DNA from: Luteibacter sp. dw_328
Lineage (GTDB): Bacteria > Pseudomonadota > Gammaproteobacteria > Xanthomonadales > Rhodanobacteraceae
Reading direction: 5' to 3'
Assembly (NCBI RefSeq): GCF_018449605.1
Contig: NZ_JAAVUW010000008.1
Span: 124,001-188,000, forward strand
DNA: 64,000 bases
The notes below the pieces were generated by a model. That model was not told where the DNA came from. It did not search any database and saw only the letters and a program-made list of their open reading frames with translations. How positions within the stretch are numbered: position 1 is the first letter of the stretch; the number at the start of each line of letters is the position of its first letter. This document shows, in pieces, positions 8,817 to 18,405 of the stretch. The position numbers and the translations under genes were made by a program.

Positions 8817-9335
8817 CTAATAGGGCCTCGGGTCCGGTTCCTGCGCAACGCTCTTCCATATGCCGTTCAAGAGCAGATGGCGAACCCTGCCGACATAGTC
8901 CCCAGTTGCCGCGAGCACCCTCGGCCTGGCATGGTCTCTGAACGAAACCACGGTGCGCGACTGGTCGCACAAGGCCGATACCACGTTCGCACCGTCAGCT
9001 TTCACGGGGGGAAGCCGTGTCTTCGGTTCAAGGACGCATAGGGTTTCGGAGGGCCCCGGGACATTCCCGACGTACACCTCGACACGATCCGAGCCACTGG
9101 CCTCGACGTGACTGCCCGCATCCGCCCAAACCTTTCCATGGTCGTCGAAGGCCTCCATACGACCGTCCGGGAAGTGGAACAGGAACGGCATGTGATCCAT
9201 CTGTTCGGACCAGTGCAGGTACGTGTCGGACGCCTCGACCGTACTGGTCTTGGTTATCGCACTGCACCCGACCGACAAACCTGTGCTGACGACGATGAAC
9301 AGGGCGTATCGAAGGGTTCTATTGACGCATGGCAT
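8817..9335 (-). CDS. Small lipoprotein at the end of the RND efflux operon
   Basis: A 172-residue protein I do not recognise. The N terminus has a signal sequence ending in a lipobox (TGLSVGC), so it should be lipid-anchored on the periplasmic side. The mature part is soluble, with Trp- and His-containing stretches (YLHWSEQMDHMPFLFHFPDG) and two further cysteines, and has no familiar motif. The start chosen gives a normal lipoprotein signal; upstream in-frame methionines do not. Its ATG overlaps the last 17 bp of the outer-membrane-factor gene, so it is translated as the fourth member of the efflux operon. A role as accessory or stabilising factor for the pump is inferred only from this coupling. 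Confidence 0.7.
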   Translation of the reverse strand: MPCVNRTLRYALFIVVSTGLSVGCSAITKTSTVEASDTYLHWSEQMDHMPFLFHFPDGRMEAFDDHGKVWADAGSHVEASGSDRVEVYVGNVPGPSETLCVLEPKTRLPPVKADGANVVSALCDQSRTVVSFRDHARPRVLAATGDYVGRVRHLLLNGIWKSVAQEPDPRPY

Positions 9336-10815
9336 GCTGTTGATTCTCCGGGTAACGTGAAACGAGAGGGGGACCGCCAGGCTCACCGCCGTTCCAGCCG
9401 CCGCCCATGGCGCGGATCAGGTCGACGCTGGCCTGCAGTTGACGAGTGCGTACACGCTCAGCCGCGCGCTCGGCCTTCAAGGCCGTCGCCTGGGCCGTTA
9501 CCACTTCGAGATAGCTGACGACGCCCTCGTTGTAGCGGTTGGTGGCGAGCGCCTGCGATGACTTCGCTGCCTCGGCCGCCGTGTTCTCTTGCCGTCGTTC
9601 GCGGCCCAGGGCCTGCAGTAACGACAGGTTGTCTTCCACCTGCTGGAAGGCCTTCAGCACCACGCTGCGGTACTGGGCCGAGGCGGTGGCGAATTCCGCC
9701 CGCGCCTCAGCCTCGCGCCCGCGACGCAGGCCACCGTCGAAGAGATTCAACGACACCAATGGGCCGAGGCTCCAGAACTGATTGCCGGCGGCCAGCAAGT
9801 CGCCATGACCGACGTCCTGCCAGCCCAAGGCGGCGCCGAGGCTCAGCGTCGGATAAAAGGCCGCGCGCGCGACGCCGATGCCTGCGTTGGCCGCAAAGGC
9901 GCGACGTTCCGCGGCTGCGATGTCCGGCCGACGCTGCAACAACGTGGACGGAACGCTCAAGGGAATCACTGGCGGCGTCAACGCGGTAGCACGAGCTTCC
10001 AGCGCGAAGGTCGATGCGGGCTCGCCGATCAGTGCCGCAATCGCGTGTTCCGTGAGAGCGCGCCGAACATCCAGGTCCGTGGCCTGGGCTTCGGCATCCG
10101 CATACAGCGCGTTTGCCCGGGCGACATCGAGTCCGGACGAAACACCGCCGGCCATGCGGTCCTGTGTCATCGTCTGGCCGTCGCCGAAGGCGACTAGGGA
10201 ATCCCGGAGGATGCGCAGTTCGACGTCGTCACCGCGCAGTTCGATATAGAGGTCGGCCAGTTGGCCCTGCAAGCTGAGACGGACGGTTGCCAGATCGGCC
10301 TGGGCGGCTTCACTCCGTGCCTTACCTTGCGCCACTTCGTTACGGACACGACCCCACAGGTCCAGCTCGTATCCGGCACGGAAGCCGACCGTCCGGCTGT
10401 CGTACTCATTGGGCTGATTGGAACCACGTAGCGGCCGGTTATCGGACTGCCGATCGTTCGTGGGGCTTGCTTCGATGCCCGCGTGTGGGGCCTGTTGTGA
10501 CCCCAGCTCCTGCAGGTACGCGCGCGAGGCGTCCAGCCGCGCCACCGCTACGCCGATATCCGGGTTATTGGCGTTGAGTTTGTTTTCCAGGTCATCCAGC
10601 ACCGGGTCGCCATATACCTTCCACCAAGGGCCCTTCCCAGCGGCGTCATCAGGCCGGGCCATGCTCCAGCCTTTCGGATAGGCAGCTCCCTTGTACGCCG
10701 CAGGCAGCTCGCCCACGGTCGGCCTGACATAGGCCGGCGCGAGCGAGCAACCACCCAGGGCCAGCAGCACGACGCAGCACCACGCGCGCATGGTCGACTC
10801 ATGCACTCTTGTCAT
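9319..10815 (-). CDS. RND efflux outer-membrane factor (OprM/NodT family lipoprotein)
   Basis: A 498-residue TolC-like channel protein with two OEP repeats. The N terminus carries a lipobox (VVLLALGGC) followed by SLAPAYVRP, typical of OprM/NodT lipoproteins; further blocks include PDIGVAVARLDASRAYL, GYELDLWGRVRNEVAQ, LLQRRPDIAAAERR and NRYNEGVVSYLEVV. It forms the outer-membrane exit duct for the upstream pump. Two starts are possible, ATG 10815 (MTRVHES...) or ATG 10791 (MRAWCC...); both keep the lipobox. The 10815 start overlaps the adaptor gene by 17 bp, mirroring the overlap at its own 3' end. Confidence 0.93.
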   Translation of the reverse strand: MTRVHESTMRAWCCVVLLALGGCSLAPAYVRPTVGELPAAYKGAAYPKGWSMARPDDAAGKGPWWKVYGDPVLDDLENKLNANNPDIGVAVARLDASRAYLQELGSQQAPHAGIEASPTNDRQSDNRPLRGSNQPNEYDSRTVGFRAGYELDLWGRVRNEVAQGKARSEAAQADLATVRLSLQGQLADLYIELRGDDVELRILRDSLVAFGDGQTMTQDRMAGGVSSGLDVARANALYADAEAQATDLDVRRALTEHAIAALIGEPASTFALEARATALTPPVIPLSVPSTLLQRRPDIAAAERRAFAANAGIGVARAAFYPTLSLGAALGWQDVGHGDLLAAGNQFWSLGPLVSLNLFDGGLRRGREAEARAEFATASAQYRSVVLKAFQQVEDNLSLLQALGRERRQENTAAEAAKSSQALATNRYNEGVVSYLEVVTAQATALKAERAAERVRTRQLQASVDLIRAMGGGWNGGEPGGPPLVSRYPENQQHAMRQ

Positions 10816-11986
10816 GGCGGCTCTCATCGGCCTGCGGCAGCGCCAGACGTACGACATCGCCCTGGCTCAGCGAGTCGGTGGGATGGTCGATGATCCGGTC
10901 GTGCGGGAGCAGGCCCTGATCGATCTGGAGCGTGTCGCCCAGATCCATCGCGATGTGGACGTCGCGCAACAGGACCTTGCTGTCAGGGCCCAACACTGCA
11001 ACCTGGGGCCCAGCCGCACGGAACAGCAGCGTGGTCGCTGGTATCGTCACCGTGTTCGCGGCAGCGTGCGTGCTCAGATGGACTTCGGCGAAATCACCCG
11101 GCAGCAGATCCTGCTGCGGATTCTCAACCTCGAACTGCGCCAATAACGTGCCTGATGTCCGGTTGATGGCCCGCGAGGTGCCAATCAACGTGCCCTCCAC
11201 GGTTTCGCCGCCGTGACCCAGGACCAGCAGCCTCACCTTCATACCGGGCACGATCGACGACGCATATCCTTGCGGCACCTGTGTGTACAGACGCATCCTG
11301 CTGGTGTCCGCGACGGAGAACAGCGGCTCTCCGCCGTTCGTGTTGGCCGTGATGAGGTCACCAATGTCCGTGTTGCGCGCCGTCACCGTGCCGTCGAACG
11401 GCGCGACGATGCGCTTGAACGATTCGAGCGCCACCAGGCGATCCACGTCAGCGCGTGCGGCAAGCTCATTCGCCCCTGCCGTCTCGGCCTCGCTGGCTTT
11501 CTCGTCGGCTTCCTGCTTCGACACCGAGTGCGATGCGAGCAGGTTGTTCCAGCGTCGCGCTGTGGTGTCGGCCAGACGCACGCTGGCCTGAGCACGCACG
11601 AGTTCGGCCTTGGCCTGCTCGAACTGCTGATCCAGCTCGGGCGTCTCGATCAGCCCCAACAACTGGCCGGCGTGCACCTTCTCGCCGATGTCCACGTTCC
11701 ATTGCTTCAGATAGCCGCCAACGCGTGCGTGGATGGGGGCCGCGATCCATGCATCGAGGTGGCCCGGCAAGGTGAGCCCTTGCGTACCGCTCAATGCGGA
11801 TGCCGAGATCACCTGCACGCTCGGCGTGAGCTGCGCCTGTGTCCACGCACTGAGGTCGCGTGATTCAACAGCACGTAACGCAAGCCCGGCAACGACGCCG
11901 ACCGATGCGATCACGACGCCCATGGCAAGGGCCAGCCGAACGCGGAGTGGCCGCCCCGGTGCCGGCGTGATGGCATCATGCGACAT
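10799..11986 (-). CDS. RND efflux periplasmic adaptor (membrane fusion protein)
   Basis: A 395-residue HlyD/AcrA-type adaptor with one N-terminal membrane anchor (about residues 16-35), a lipoyl-like half-motif GYLKQWNVDIGEKVHAGQLL, a long coiled-coil hairpin (about 115-185), a second half-motif IVAPFDGTVTARNTDIGDL and a beta-barrel C terminus. I chose the start at MSHDAITPAPG since longer versions add low-complexity sequence. It overlaps the pump gene by 11 bp upstream and the outer-membrane factor downstream. It links the inner-membrane pump to the OprM-type channel. Confidence 0.93.
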   Translation of the reverse strand: MSHDAITPAPGRPLRVRLALAMGVVIASVGVVAGLALRAVESRDLSAWTQAQLTPSVQVISASALSGTQGLTLPGHLDAWIAAPIHARVGGYLKQWNVDIGEKVHAGQLLGLIETPELDQQFEQAKAELVRAQASVRLADTTARRWNNLLASHSVSKQEADEKASEAETAGANELAARADVDRLVALESFKRIVAPFDGTVTARNTDIGDLITANTNGGEPLFSVADTSRMRLYTQVPQGYASSIVPGMKVRLLVLGHGGETVEGTLIGTSRAINRTSGTLLAQFEVENPQQDLLPGDFAEVHLSTHAAANTVTIPATTLLFRAAGPQVAVLGPDSKVLLRDVHIAMDLGDTLQIDQGLLPHDRIIDHPTDSLSQGDVVRLALPQADESRHDKSA

Positions 11987-14900
11987 GAGGCTGCTCTCCG
12001 ATGAGGTGGTGGCCAGACCGGACAGTCGCGACGCGACCGTGCACGATGGCGAAGATGACGGGTACGAAAAGCAGCGTGGCAAACGTCGCAAACAGGAGGC
12101 CGCCGATCACGGCACGGCCGAGTGGCGAGTTCTGCTCCTGGCTCAGCGCCATGGGCAGCATGCCGATGATCATCGCCAGCGCGGTCATGCATACCGGGCG
12201 GAAACGAGTGAAGCCTGCCTCGAGCGCCGCCCTGACGGGATCGCCGTGCTCGGCGAGCCGTTCGCGGCAGAAGGTCACCACGAGGATCGCATTCGCGGTT
12301 GCCACGCCCATGCACATGATCGCGCCCGTAAGCGCCGGCACCGAAAGGCTCGTGTGAGTGAGAAACAGCATCCACACGATGCCGGCGAGCGCCGCAGGAA
12401 GCGCCGTGACGATCACGAAGGGATCGAGCCACGACTGGAAATTGACCACGATGAGTAGGTAGATCAGCACGACGGCGCCAACGAGACCGAACAGCAGGCC
12501 ACTGAAGGCCTCGTTCATCGTGCCCACCTGGCCATGCAGACTGACCAGCGAGCCCTTGGGCCGTTGCGATGCAAATCGGGCCAGCACATTTTGTACGTCG
12601 CTGGCCACGCCACCCAGATCACGCCCTTGAATGGAGGCGTAGATGTCGTATGCGGGCATGATGTTGTAGTGGGACACGACCGCGTCACTCGGCCCACGGG
12701 TGAAACTGGCGACACCACCCAGGATCTGCGCGGCACCGTCGCCGGACGCCGTCACCGGCAAGGCCTTGAGGTCGGCCATGGAATCCATGAGGTACTGCGG
12801 CGTGGAAGCAACGATGGCATAGGAAACGCCATTCTTCGGATTCAACCAGAAGGCGGGAGCCACCTGGGCGCTGCCGGCCAGCGAGGACACCATGCTGTTG
12901 GTGACATCGCGCTCGGTGATACCCAGACTATCGGCACGCACGCGGTCCACCTTGACGTTGAGCTGCGGGTAGCTGGAGCTTTGTTGAAGGCGCACGTCGA
13001 CGATGCCATCGATCTTGCGCAGCTCCTTCATGATGTGTTCCGCGTATGCCTCATTGCCTTTCCTGTCGCGGCCGGCAATGGATACGTCCAGCGGCGAGGG
13101 AGAGCCGAAGTTGAGGATCTGGCTGGTCATGTCCGATGGCAGGAAGGCAAACTGCGTACCGGCGAAGCGGCGCGGAAGCGTCTCCCGCAAGCGCTTGATG
13201 AAGTCGGCCGCCGGCCGGTGCCCTTCCTTCAGCACGATCTGTATGTCGCCATCCTGGGACCCGATGGTGCCGCTACTGCTGTAGACCAGGTTCACGCCGC
13301 TCAAGGGCAGACCGATGTTATCGATGATGGTGTCCAGCTGGTCGGGGGGAATGACATCGCGAATGGCTCGCTCGATGTGGTCGAACTCCGAAGCGGTCTC
13401 TTCCACGCGCGTACCCATGGGGGCGCGCACGTGCATCGAGATGGCATCGGAGTCGACCGTGGGAAAGAAGTCACGACCGAGCGAAGGAACGAGTGCGAAG
13501 GAAGCCAGAACAAAACCCAGGAAGCCCACGACAAAACGCTTGCGATGATCCATCGCGATGGCGAGCGTGCCGTAGTAAGTATCCCGAACGAGGGTGAAGC
13601 GCCGCTCGAACCCGGCCTGAAACGCCAGCAGGCCACGCACCACGACGCCATGCTGCGTCGGGCGATGCTGGTCGCCTTCGTGATGATTGAGGTAGGCGTC
13701 CTCCGGGTGAGCGCCCCCGCCATCTTCGACGTGATGCGGCTTCAGAAGGAACATGGCCAGCGTCGGTACCAGCGTGCGCGAAAGAAGGAAAGACGACACC
13801 ATCGCGAAGATCACCGCCAGCGCCATCGGGCGGAACAGGAAACCGGCAATCCCGTCGAGCATGAACATCGGCACGAACACGATGCAGATGCAGAGGAGCG
13901 AGACGAAGGCTGGCGTAACGATCTGCTTCGCGCCATCCATGATGGCGGTCATCACGCCCTTGCCTTGCTCCAGGTGCCAGTTGATGTTCTCGATGGTGAC
14001 CGTCGCATCATCGACGAGGATGCCCACGGCAAGCGCGAGGCCACCCAGGGTCATGACATTCAGGGTCTGCCCGAATAAAGCGAGCAGGGCGATGGCCGAC
14101 AGGACCGACAGAGGAATGGATAGCGCGATGATGACCGTGGATCGCCAACTACCCAGGAACAGCAGGATCATCACCGAGGTAAGCACCGCGGCAATCACCC
14201 CCTCGCGCGCAACCGATGCCACAGCGGACTTCACGAAGACGGACTGATCGCCCAGCAGACTCATCGTCAGCGATTTGGGCTGGGTTTCCCCGATCAGAGG
14301 GAGCAGCTTCTTGATCCCGGCGACGACATCGAGCGTGGATGCGTTGCCGTTCTTCAGCGCTGGCATGAGTACTGCGCGCTTGCCGTCGACGCGAACGATA
14401 TTGTTCTGTGGTGGCGCACCGTCGCGAACATGGGCGACGTCACCGATGGTGATCGTGGCGCCATTGACCGTCTTGATCGGCAGATCGTTCAGTTCGTCGA
14501 TTGCGGTCGGACTGTTGTTGAGCTGGACGTGATACTCGAACGTGCCTATTTTCGCCGTGCCGACGGGAATGATCTGGTTCTGCGCGGCCAATGCACTGCT
14601 CACGTCCTGCGCGGAAAGGCCCTTGGCTGCCAGGGCGCGGGGATTGAGGTCCAGCGTCACCTGTTTCTGCTTGCCGCCGTACGGCGTCGGAATGGCAACG
14701 CCGGGAACCGATATCAGTGTCGGCCGCATGAAGTTCTGCGCGATGTCACGGATGGTGGCTTCCGATAGCACCGGACTGGACAATGCCATCTGCAACACCG
14801 GCACCGTGGAAGCGTTGTAGTTGAGAATCAGCGGCGGCGTGATCCCGGGTGGCATCTGCTTCACCACCGTTTGCGAAATGGAGGTGACCTGTGCCGTCGC

Positions 14901-15215
14901 CGTGCGAATGTCCACGCCCGGCTGGAAGAAGATTTTCACGATACCCACGCCAGGCAACGACTGCGACTCGATGTGCTCGATATCGTTGACCGACGTGGTG
15001 AGCTGTCGCTCGTAGTAGTAAATCACGCGTCCGGACATCTGGTCCGGTGGCAGACCGTTATAGGTCCAGACGACGCTGATCACCGGAATGCCGATGTTCG
15101 GAAAGATGTCCGTCGGCGTGCGCAGGACGGCGAGCGGTCCCGCGATCAGGATCAACAGGGCCAGCACGATGAAGGTGTATGGACGCGATAATGCGATGCG
15201 GACTAGCGCCAGCAT
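11976..15215 (-). CDS. RND efflux pump, inner-membrane permease
   Basis: A 1079-residue AcrB-superfamily transporter, full length, with helices at about 12-30 and a central helix bundle followed by a large second periplasmic domain. The proton-relay pair is D402/D403 in AVGILVDDATVTIEN, and the glycine-rich helix-end motif RSTVIIALSIPLSVL precedes it. An internal acidic/His-rich cytoplasmic loop (about residues 497-525, HHVEDGGGAHPEDAYLNHH) is longer than in AcrB. As first gene of pump-adaptor-channel-lipoprotein it drives proton-coupled export; the substrate is not readable. The two-component system 162 bp upstream probably regulates it. Confidence 0.94.
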   Translation of the reverse strand: MLALVRIALSRPYTFIVLALLILIAGPLAVLRTPTDIFPNIGIPVISVVWTYNGLPPDQMSGRVIYYYERQLTTSVNDIEHIESQSLPGVGIVKIFFQPGVDIRTATAQVTSISQTVVKQMPPGITPPLILNYNASTVPVLQMALSSPVLSEATIRDIAQNFMRPTLISVPGVAIPTPYGGKQKQVTLDLNPRALAAKGLSAQDVSSALAAQNQIIPVGTAKIGTFEYHVQLNNSPTAIDELNDLPIKTVNGATITIGDVAHVRDGAPPQNNIVRVDGKRAVLMPALKNGNASTLDVVAGIKKLLPLIGETQPKSLTMSLLGDQSVFVKSAVASVAREGVIAAVLTSVMILLFLGSWRSTVIIALSIPLSVLSAIALLALFGQTLNVMTLGGLALAVGILVDDATVTIENINWHLEQGKGVMTAIMDGAKQIVTPAFVSLLCICIVFVPMFMLDGIAGFLFRPMALAVIFAMVSSFLLSRTLVPTLAMFLLKPHHVEDGGGAHPEDAYLNHHEGDQHRPTQHGVVVRGLLAFQAGFERRFTLVRDTYYGTLAIAMDHRKRFVVGFLGFVLASFALVPSLGRDFFPTVDSDAISMHVRAPMGTRVEETASEFDHIERAIRDVIPPDQLDTIIDNIGLPLSGVNLVYSSSGTIGSQDGDIQIVLKEGHRPAADFIKRLRETLPRRFAGTQFAFLPSDMTSQILNFGSPSPLDVSIAGRDRKGNEAYAEHIMKELRKIDGIVDVRLQQSSSYPQLNVKVDRVRADSLGITERDVTNSMVSSLAGSAQVAPAFWLNPKNGVSYAIVASTPQYLMDSMADLKALPVTASGDGAAQILGGVASFTRGPSDAVVSHYNIMPAYDIYASIQGRDLGGVASDVQNVLARFASQRPKGSLVSLHGQVGTMNEAFSGLLFGLVGAVVLIYLLIVVNFQSWLDPFVIVTALPAALAGIVWMLFLTHTSLSVPALTGAIMCMGVATANAILVVTFCRERLAEHGDPVRAALEAGFTRFRPVCMTALAMIIGMLPMALSQEQNSPLGRAVIGGLLFATFATLLFVPVIFAIVHGRVATVRSGHHLIGEQPHVA

Positions 15216-15331
15216 GCAGAAAACTCTTGTCGCGTCGCGGATTGTCTTGGCGCGTTACGTTTCATCGGCGGTATCGATGGCATCTGACCTTGGCATGAGT
15301 GCCTGGGGTCATTCTCCGTACCGATGCTTGT

Positions 15332-15358
15332 GGAAATCTTTTGTCTGCGAAGGAAATC
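15332..15358. promoter_or_regulatory. Direct repeat GGAAATC, period 20, upstream of the RND operon
   Basis: Two identical GGAAATC heptamers begin at 15332 and 15352, exactly two helical turns apart, in the 162-bp gap between the histidine-kinase stop codon and the RND pump start. This is the arrangement expected of an OmpR-family response-regulator site. The gap shows no convincing terminator, so the pump could be read both from the upstream operon and from its own promoter. Confidence 0.35.
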
Positions 15359-15377
15359 CGGTGTAACGCCAGCTCGC

Positions 15378-16769
15378 CTAGCGGGCCGCGATCGAAATGT
15401 GCACGAGAAGGCCTTGCCCGGACGGTGCTTCCAACAAGGTAATCCAGCCATCGTGCAGTTCGACGGCGCGCTGGACGATGCTCAAACCGAGACCGAACCC
15501 CGCCTCCTTGCTATCGGCCCCACGGTGGAAACGCTGGAATGCCGCCTCGCGCCGTTCCGCGGGAATACCCGGACCGTCGTCGCAAACCGTGATCAGCGCC
15601 CTGCCTCCCTCGCGCGCCAGTCCGATGTCCACACGACTGCGGTCGGGCGTATGACGCAGTGCGTTCTCCACCAGGTTGCGAATCATTGCGGTCAGGGCCA
15701 CTTCGTGACCGGACACGATCAGCTCAGGCTCGTCGTGGTTCAGACTGAGTTCGATTTCTTTCTCGGCGATGCCCGGCGCCAGCTCCTCAACCACCTCAGT
15801 AGCAAGGGTGACCAGGTCGAGCGGTACACGGTGCTGTGACGCGGCGCCCGCTTCGAGCCGCGCCATAGCCAGGATTTGCTCGATGCGGCGTGCGAGCCGT
15901 GCGAGGCTGCGGCGCGCGTTACGCACCGTGTATTGGATCTCCACCGGATCGTCGGTGATGAGCGCGCTCTCCATGTGGATCATGGTGGCGGCGAGCGGCG
16001 TCCGTAGTTCGTGGGCAACATCACCTGCGAAGCGTTGCTCGCGTTCAATGGCGTCCTCAAGACGCTCCAGTTGCTGGTTGAGGGTAACGATGAGTGGCTT
16101 GATCTCGTCCGGCGAGCCGTCGACGGCAATCAGCTTGCGGCTGCCGGGTTCGCGGCGCGCAAGGACGCGGGTAAGCGTGTCCACCGGCCTGAGGCCACGC
16201 CTGACGGCAAGGCCCGCCAGAAACGCGAGCATCGGCAAGCCGATCACCAGGGGCAGACCGTGCTCCAGGATCAGTCCGTTTGTAATGTCACTTCGGTTAT
16301 CCGCGCGCTCGCCGATGCGAATCGTGAGATTGAAACGATTGGTCAGCGTGAACAACCGCCAGCGCGCGCCACCATGCTCCATGTCGCTGAAGCCGTGTTC
16401 ACCGTGCCCTGGCGGCGGGAGGTCAGCGAGATTGGCGGTGGCCGCAATCAGGGTGCCATGAGGGTCGTACGCCTGGAAGCCGACCTCGGGCTCGTAGTTG
16501 CGTGCATGCACCGAGATCACGACGGCGCCGTGCTGGGCCTCGGTGGCCAGTTGCAATGTGCGGGTGGGGTCCTGCCCCGCATAGCCGCCCTGGCCATAAG
16601 CAATCAGCGTACCCAACGTGCGCCCAGCCTCGGCCAGGCGTCCGTCGAGCAGATGATTCATCTCATGCCGTTCGCTCTGGTAGCTGAAAACACCCAAGGG
16701 GATGAGCACCACCACCTGCACGAGGATGATCAACCATGTGATGCGCGCGCGGAGGCTGCTCGATGTCAC
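15378..16769 (-). CDS. Sensor histidine kinase, QseC/PmrB-like
   Basis: A 463-residue inner-membrane kinase. Transmembrane segments lie at about 11-30 and 170-190, enclosing a sensor domain of about 140 residues with a short His-rich stretch (PPPGHGEHGFSDMEHGG). The HisKA box is AGDVAHELRTPLA with His253; N box LVENALRHT, G1 DDGPGIPAERREAAFQRF and G2 GFGLGLSIV follow. I chose the GTG at 16769 because it overlaps the TGA of the response regulator (GTGA); upstream in-frame sequence is the regulator read in another frame. It precedes the RND operon on the same strand. Confidence 0.93.
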   Translation of the reverse strand: MTSSSLRARITWLIILVQVVVLIPLGVFSYQSERHEMNHLLDGRLAEAGRTLGTLIAYGQGGYAGQDPTRTLQLATEAQHGAVVISVHARNYEPEVGFQAYDPHGTLIAATANLADLPPPGHGEHGFSDMEHGGARWRLFTLTNRFNLTIRIGERADNRSDITNGLILEHGLPLVIGLPMLAFLAGLAVRRGLRPVDTLTRVLARREPGSRKLIAVDGSPDEIKPLIVTLNQQLERLEDAIEREQRFAGDVAHELRTPLAATMIHMESALITDDPVEIQYTVRNARRSLARLARRIEQILAMARLEAGAASQHRVPLDLVTLATEVVEELAPGIAEKEIELSLNHDEPELIVSGHEVALTAMIRNLVENALRHTPDRSRVDIGLAREGGRALITVCDDGPGIPAERREAAFQRFHRGADSKEAGFGLGLSIVQRAVELHDGWITLLEAPSGQGLLVHISIAAR

Positions 16770-17431
16770 TTCGGCTCCCTCGGCATCATGTAGCCGATGC
16801 CGCGCACGGTCTGGATCACCTCCGCGCTCAGCTTGCGACGCAGCCAATGCACGTGCACCTCGATGGCGTTGCGGTCTACCACGGTGTCGAAGCCATACAC
16901 CGAACCCTCGAGGGACTCGCGCCTCACGATCCGGCCGGCGCGTTCCATAAGGATGCGCAGCACGGCGAACTCACGGCGCGTGAGCGCAATGCGTTCGCCG
17001 CGAAAGGTGACATCCGTCGTGTCCAGGTCGAGTACCAGGCCGCCGACCTCCACGCGGTTGTCAACCAGACCCTGGGCCCGGCGCGTCAACGAGCGAATAC
17101 GAGCGGCCAGCTCACCCAGGTGGAAGGGTTTGACCAGATAGTCGTCGGCGCCCAGGTCGAGACCCTTGATCCGGGCCTCCGGGGCGTCCCGCGCCGTCAT
17201 CACAAGGATCGGCGTCTTCACCCCCGCCCGCCGGGCTTCCAGCAGGACTTCCAGGCCATCCTTGCCCGGCAGACCCAGGTCGAGCAGCACCAGGTCGACC
17301 GAGCCATCAGCCAGTGCTGCCGCGCCGTGGCGGCCGTCGGTAAGCCAGGTCACCGCGTAGGATTGCTGCTCAAGCGCGTGCTTGATCGCTTCGCCCAGCT
17401 CGGCGTCGTCTTCCAACAGGAGGAGGTGCAT
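16766..17431 (-). CDS. OmpR-family response regulator, QseB/PmrA-like
   Basis: A 221-residue regulator: receiver domain with E7/D8/D9, phospho-acceptor D51 (LVLLDLGLPGKDGLEVL) and K101 (LVKPFHLGELAARI), then a winged-helix domain ending in VIQTVRGIGYMMPREPK. Its length and the LTRREFAVL and IEVHVHWLRRKL blocks place it with QseB/PmrA-type regulators. It is coupled to the kinase by a GTGA overlap and lies upstream of the RND efflux genes, the most likely target. Confidence 0.93.
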   Translation of the reverse strand: MHLLLLEDDAELGEAIKHALEQQSYAVTWLTDGRHGAAALADGSVDLVLLDLGLPGKDGLEVLLEARRAGVKTPILVMTARDAPEARIKGLDLGADDYLVKPFHLGELAARIRSLTRRAQGLVDNRVEVGGLVLDLDTTDVTFRGERIALTRREFAVLRILMERAGRIVRRESLEGSVYGFDTVVDRNAIEVHVHWLRRKLSAEVIQTVRGIGYMMPREPK

Positions 17432-17516
17432 GGCGGGGGTGCGGGCTCGGTATCGGCAGGGATCGAGGGCAGCATGATCCCCGAGAAGGCTTTTCCCAAC
17501 CTTTTTGCGCCATGCG

Positions 17517-18296
17517 CTACTTCGAGGTCACCGGGGGCGACACCGGGTCGATGGCGCCCACGCTGACGTGCCCGCTCCAGTCCTCGAATACGTCGGCAGC
17601 CTTGCTGTCGACGTATTTCACAACGACCGGCGACGGCGGACACGAAGCCGCCAATGAGCTCATCGCGCCGGCGTCCAGGGTCCCCGGACCACCCATGTCC
17701 CGTGCATCCCGCGTGCCCTCCATGCAATAGGTCCCGGTCGCGGCGGCGCCGACCAGACGGCGGGTGCCGTCCTGATAACGTTGCTCGGCTCGCGGCGCGG
17801 CGACAGCATCCGCGTAGGTTTTCTTCAGTGATGCGAGGTAGTCGTCCGCCTTGGCCAGTTCCGCAGGGCTCAGCTGAGCCTTCAACTCGTCGTAGGGCGC
17901 CTGGAAACGCGGCGTATGTCGCTCGGATGCCAACGCGAACCAGGCCAGGGCGAGCGGCCGATTCACCGGCTGCTGGTCACCGTTGAGGGCCATGACGCCC
18001 AGGACATACTGCGCGGGTTTGCTGGCCCAGCTCGCTGCTTCCTTGAAGAACTTATCGGCGTAGCGGTGTTTGTTCTCGCCGTAGCTCTGGGTGGCAAGGC
18101 AATAGAAATACTCACCGGGGAGAAACTTCTCCATACCCGAGATGCACTTTGCGGCGGCCAGTTGCTCGTTGCTAGGCGGCGCTGTCGATGTTTGAGCATC
18201 CTGGGCCTTGAGCGCTGGCGCGCCGAGGCAGAGCAGAACGGTAAGAAGGGCCGTTCCGACGCGACCTGATGACATGCTCCGACGTGACTTAGGCAT
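17517..18296 (-). CDS. Exported Sel1-like repeat protein
   Basis: A 259-residue protein with a signal peptide (about 1-33, ending LCLGAPALKAQ). The middle part (about 60-130) reads as Sel1/TPR-like helix pairs: YADKFFKEAASWASKPAQYV followed by LALAWFALASERHTPRF, the WF/A pattern of Sel1 repeats. The C-terminal third is less structured, ending in a Pro/Val-rich tail with cysteines near TYCMEG and SCPP. GGAGA precedes the chosen ATG by about 7 bases. Sel1 proteins act as scaffolds in envelope or signalling complexes; the partner here is unknown. Confidence 0.75.
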   Translation of the reverse strand: MPKSRRSMSSGRVGTALLTVLLCLGAPALKAQDAQTSTAPPSNEQLAAAKCISGMEKFLPGEYFYCLATQSYGENKHRYADKFFKEAASWASKPAQYVLGVMALNGDQQPVNRPLALAWFALASERHTPRFQAPYDELKAQLSPAELAKADDYLASLKKTYADAVAAPRAEQRYQDGTRRLVGAAATGTYCMEGTRDARDMGGPGTLDAGAMSSLAASCPPSPVVVKYVDSKAADVFEDWSGHVSVGAIDPVSPPVTSK

Positions 18297-18405
18297 CGTG
18301 TATCTCTCCGTGATTCCGCAAAGTCTAGCTGCAGAAATATCCCAGGAGAACGGCGCGAAAATGCGACATGTCCGCACGAGTTTGCGAGCTTAAGGAGAGA
18401 GAGCA

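Noticed and set aside
12534-14078. Long plus-strand frame opposite the RND pump gene
   Set aside because: Shadow of the pump codon pattern; product has no recognisable domain and lies wholly within a certain gene.
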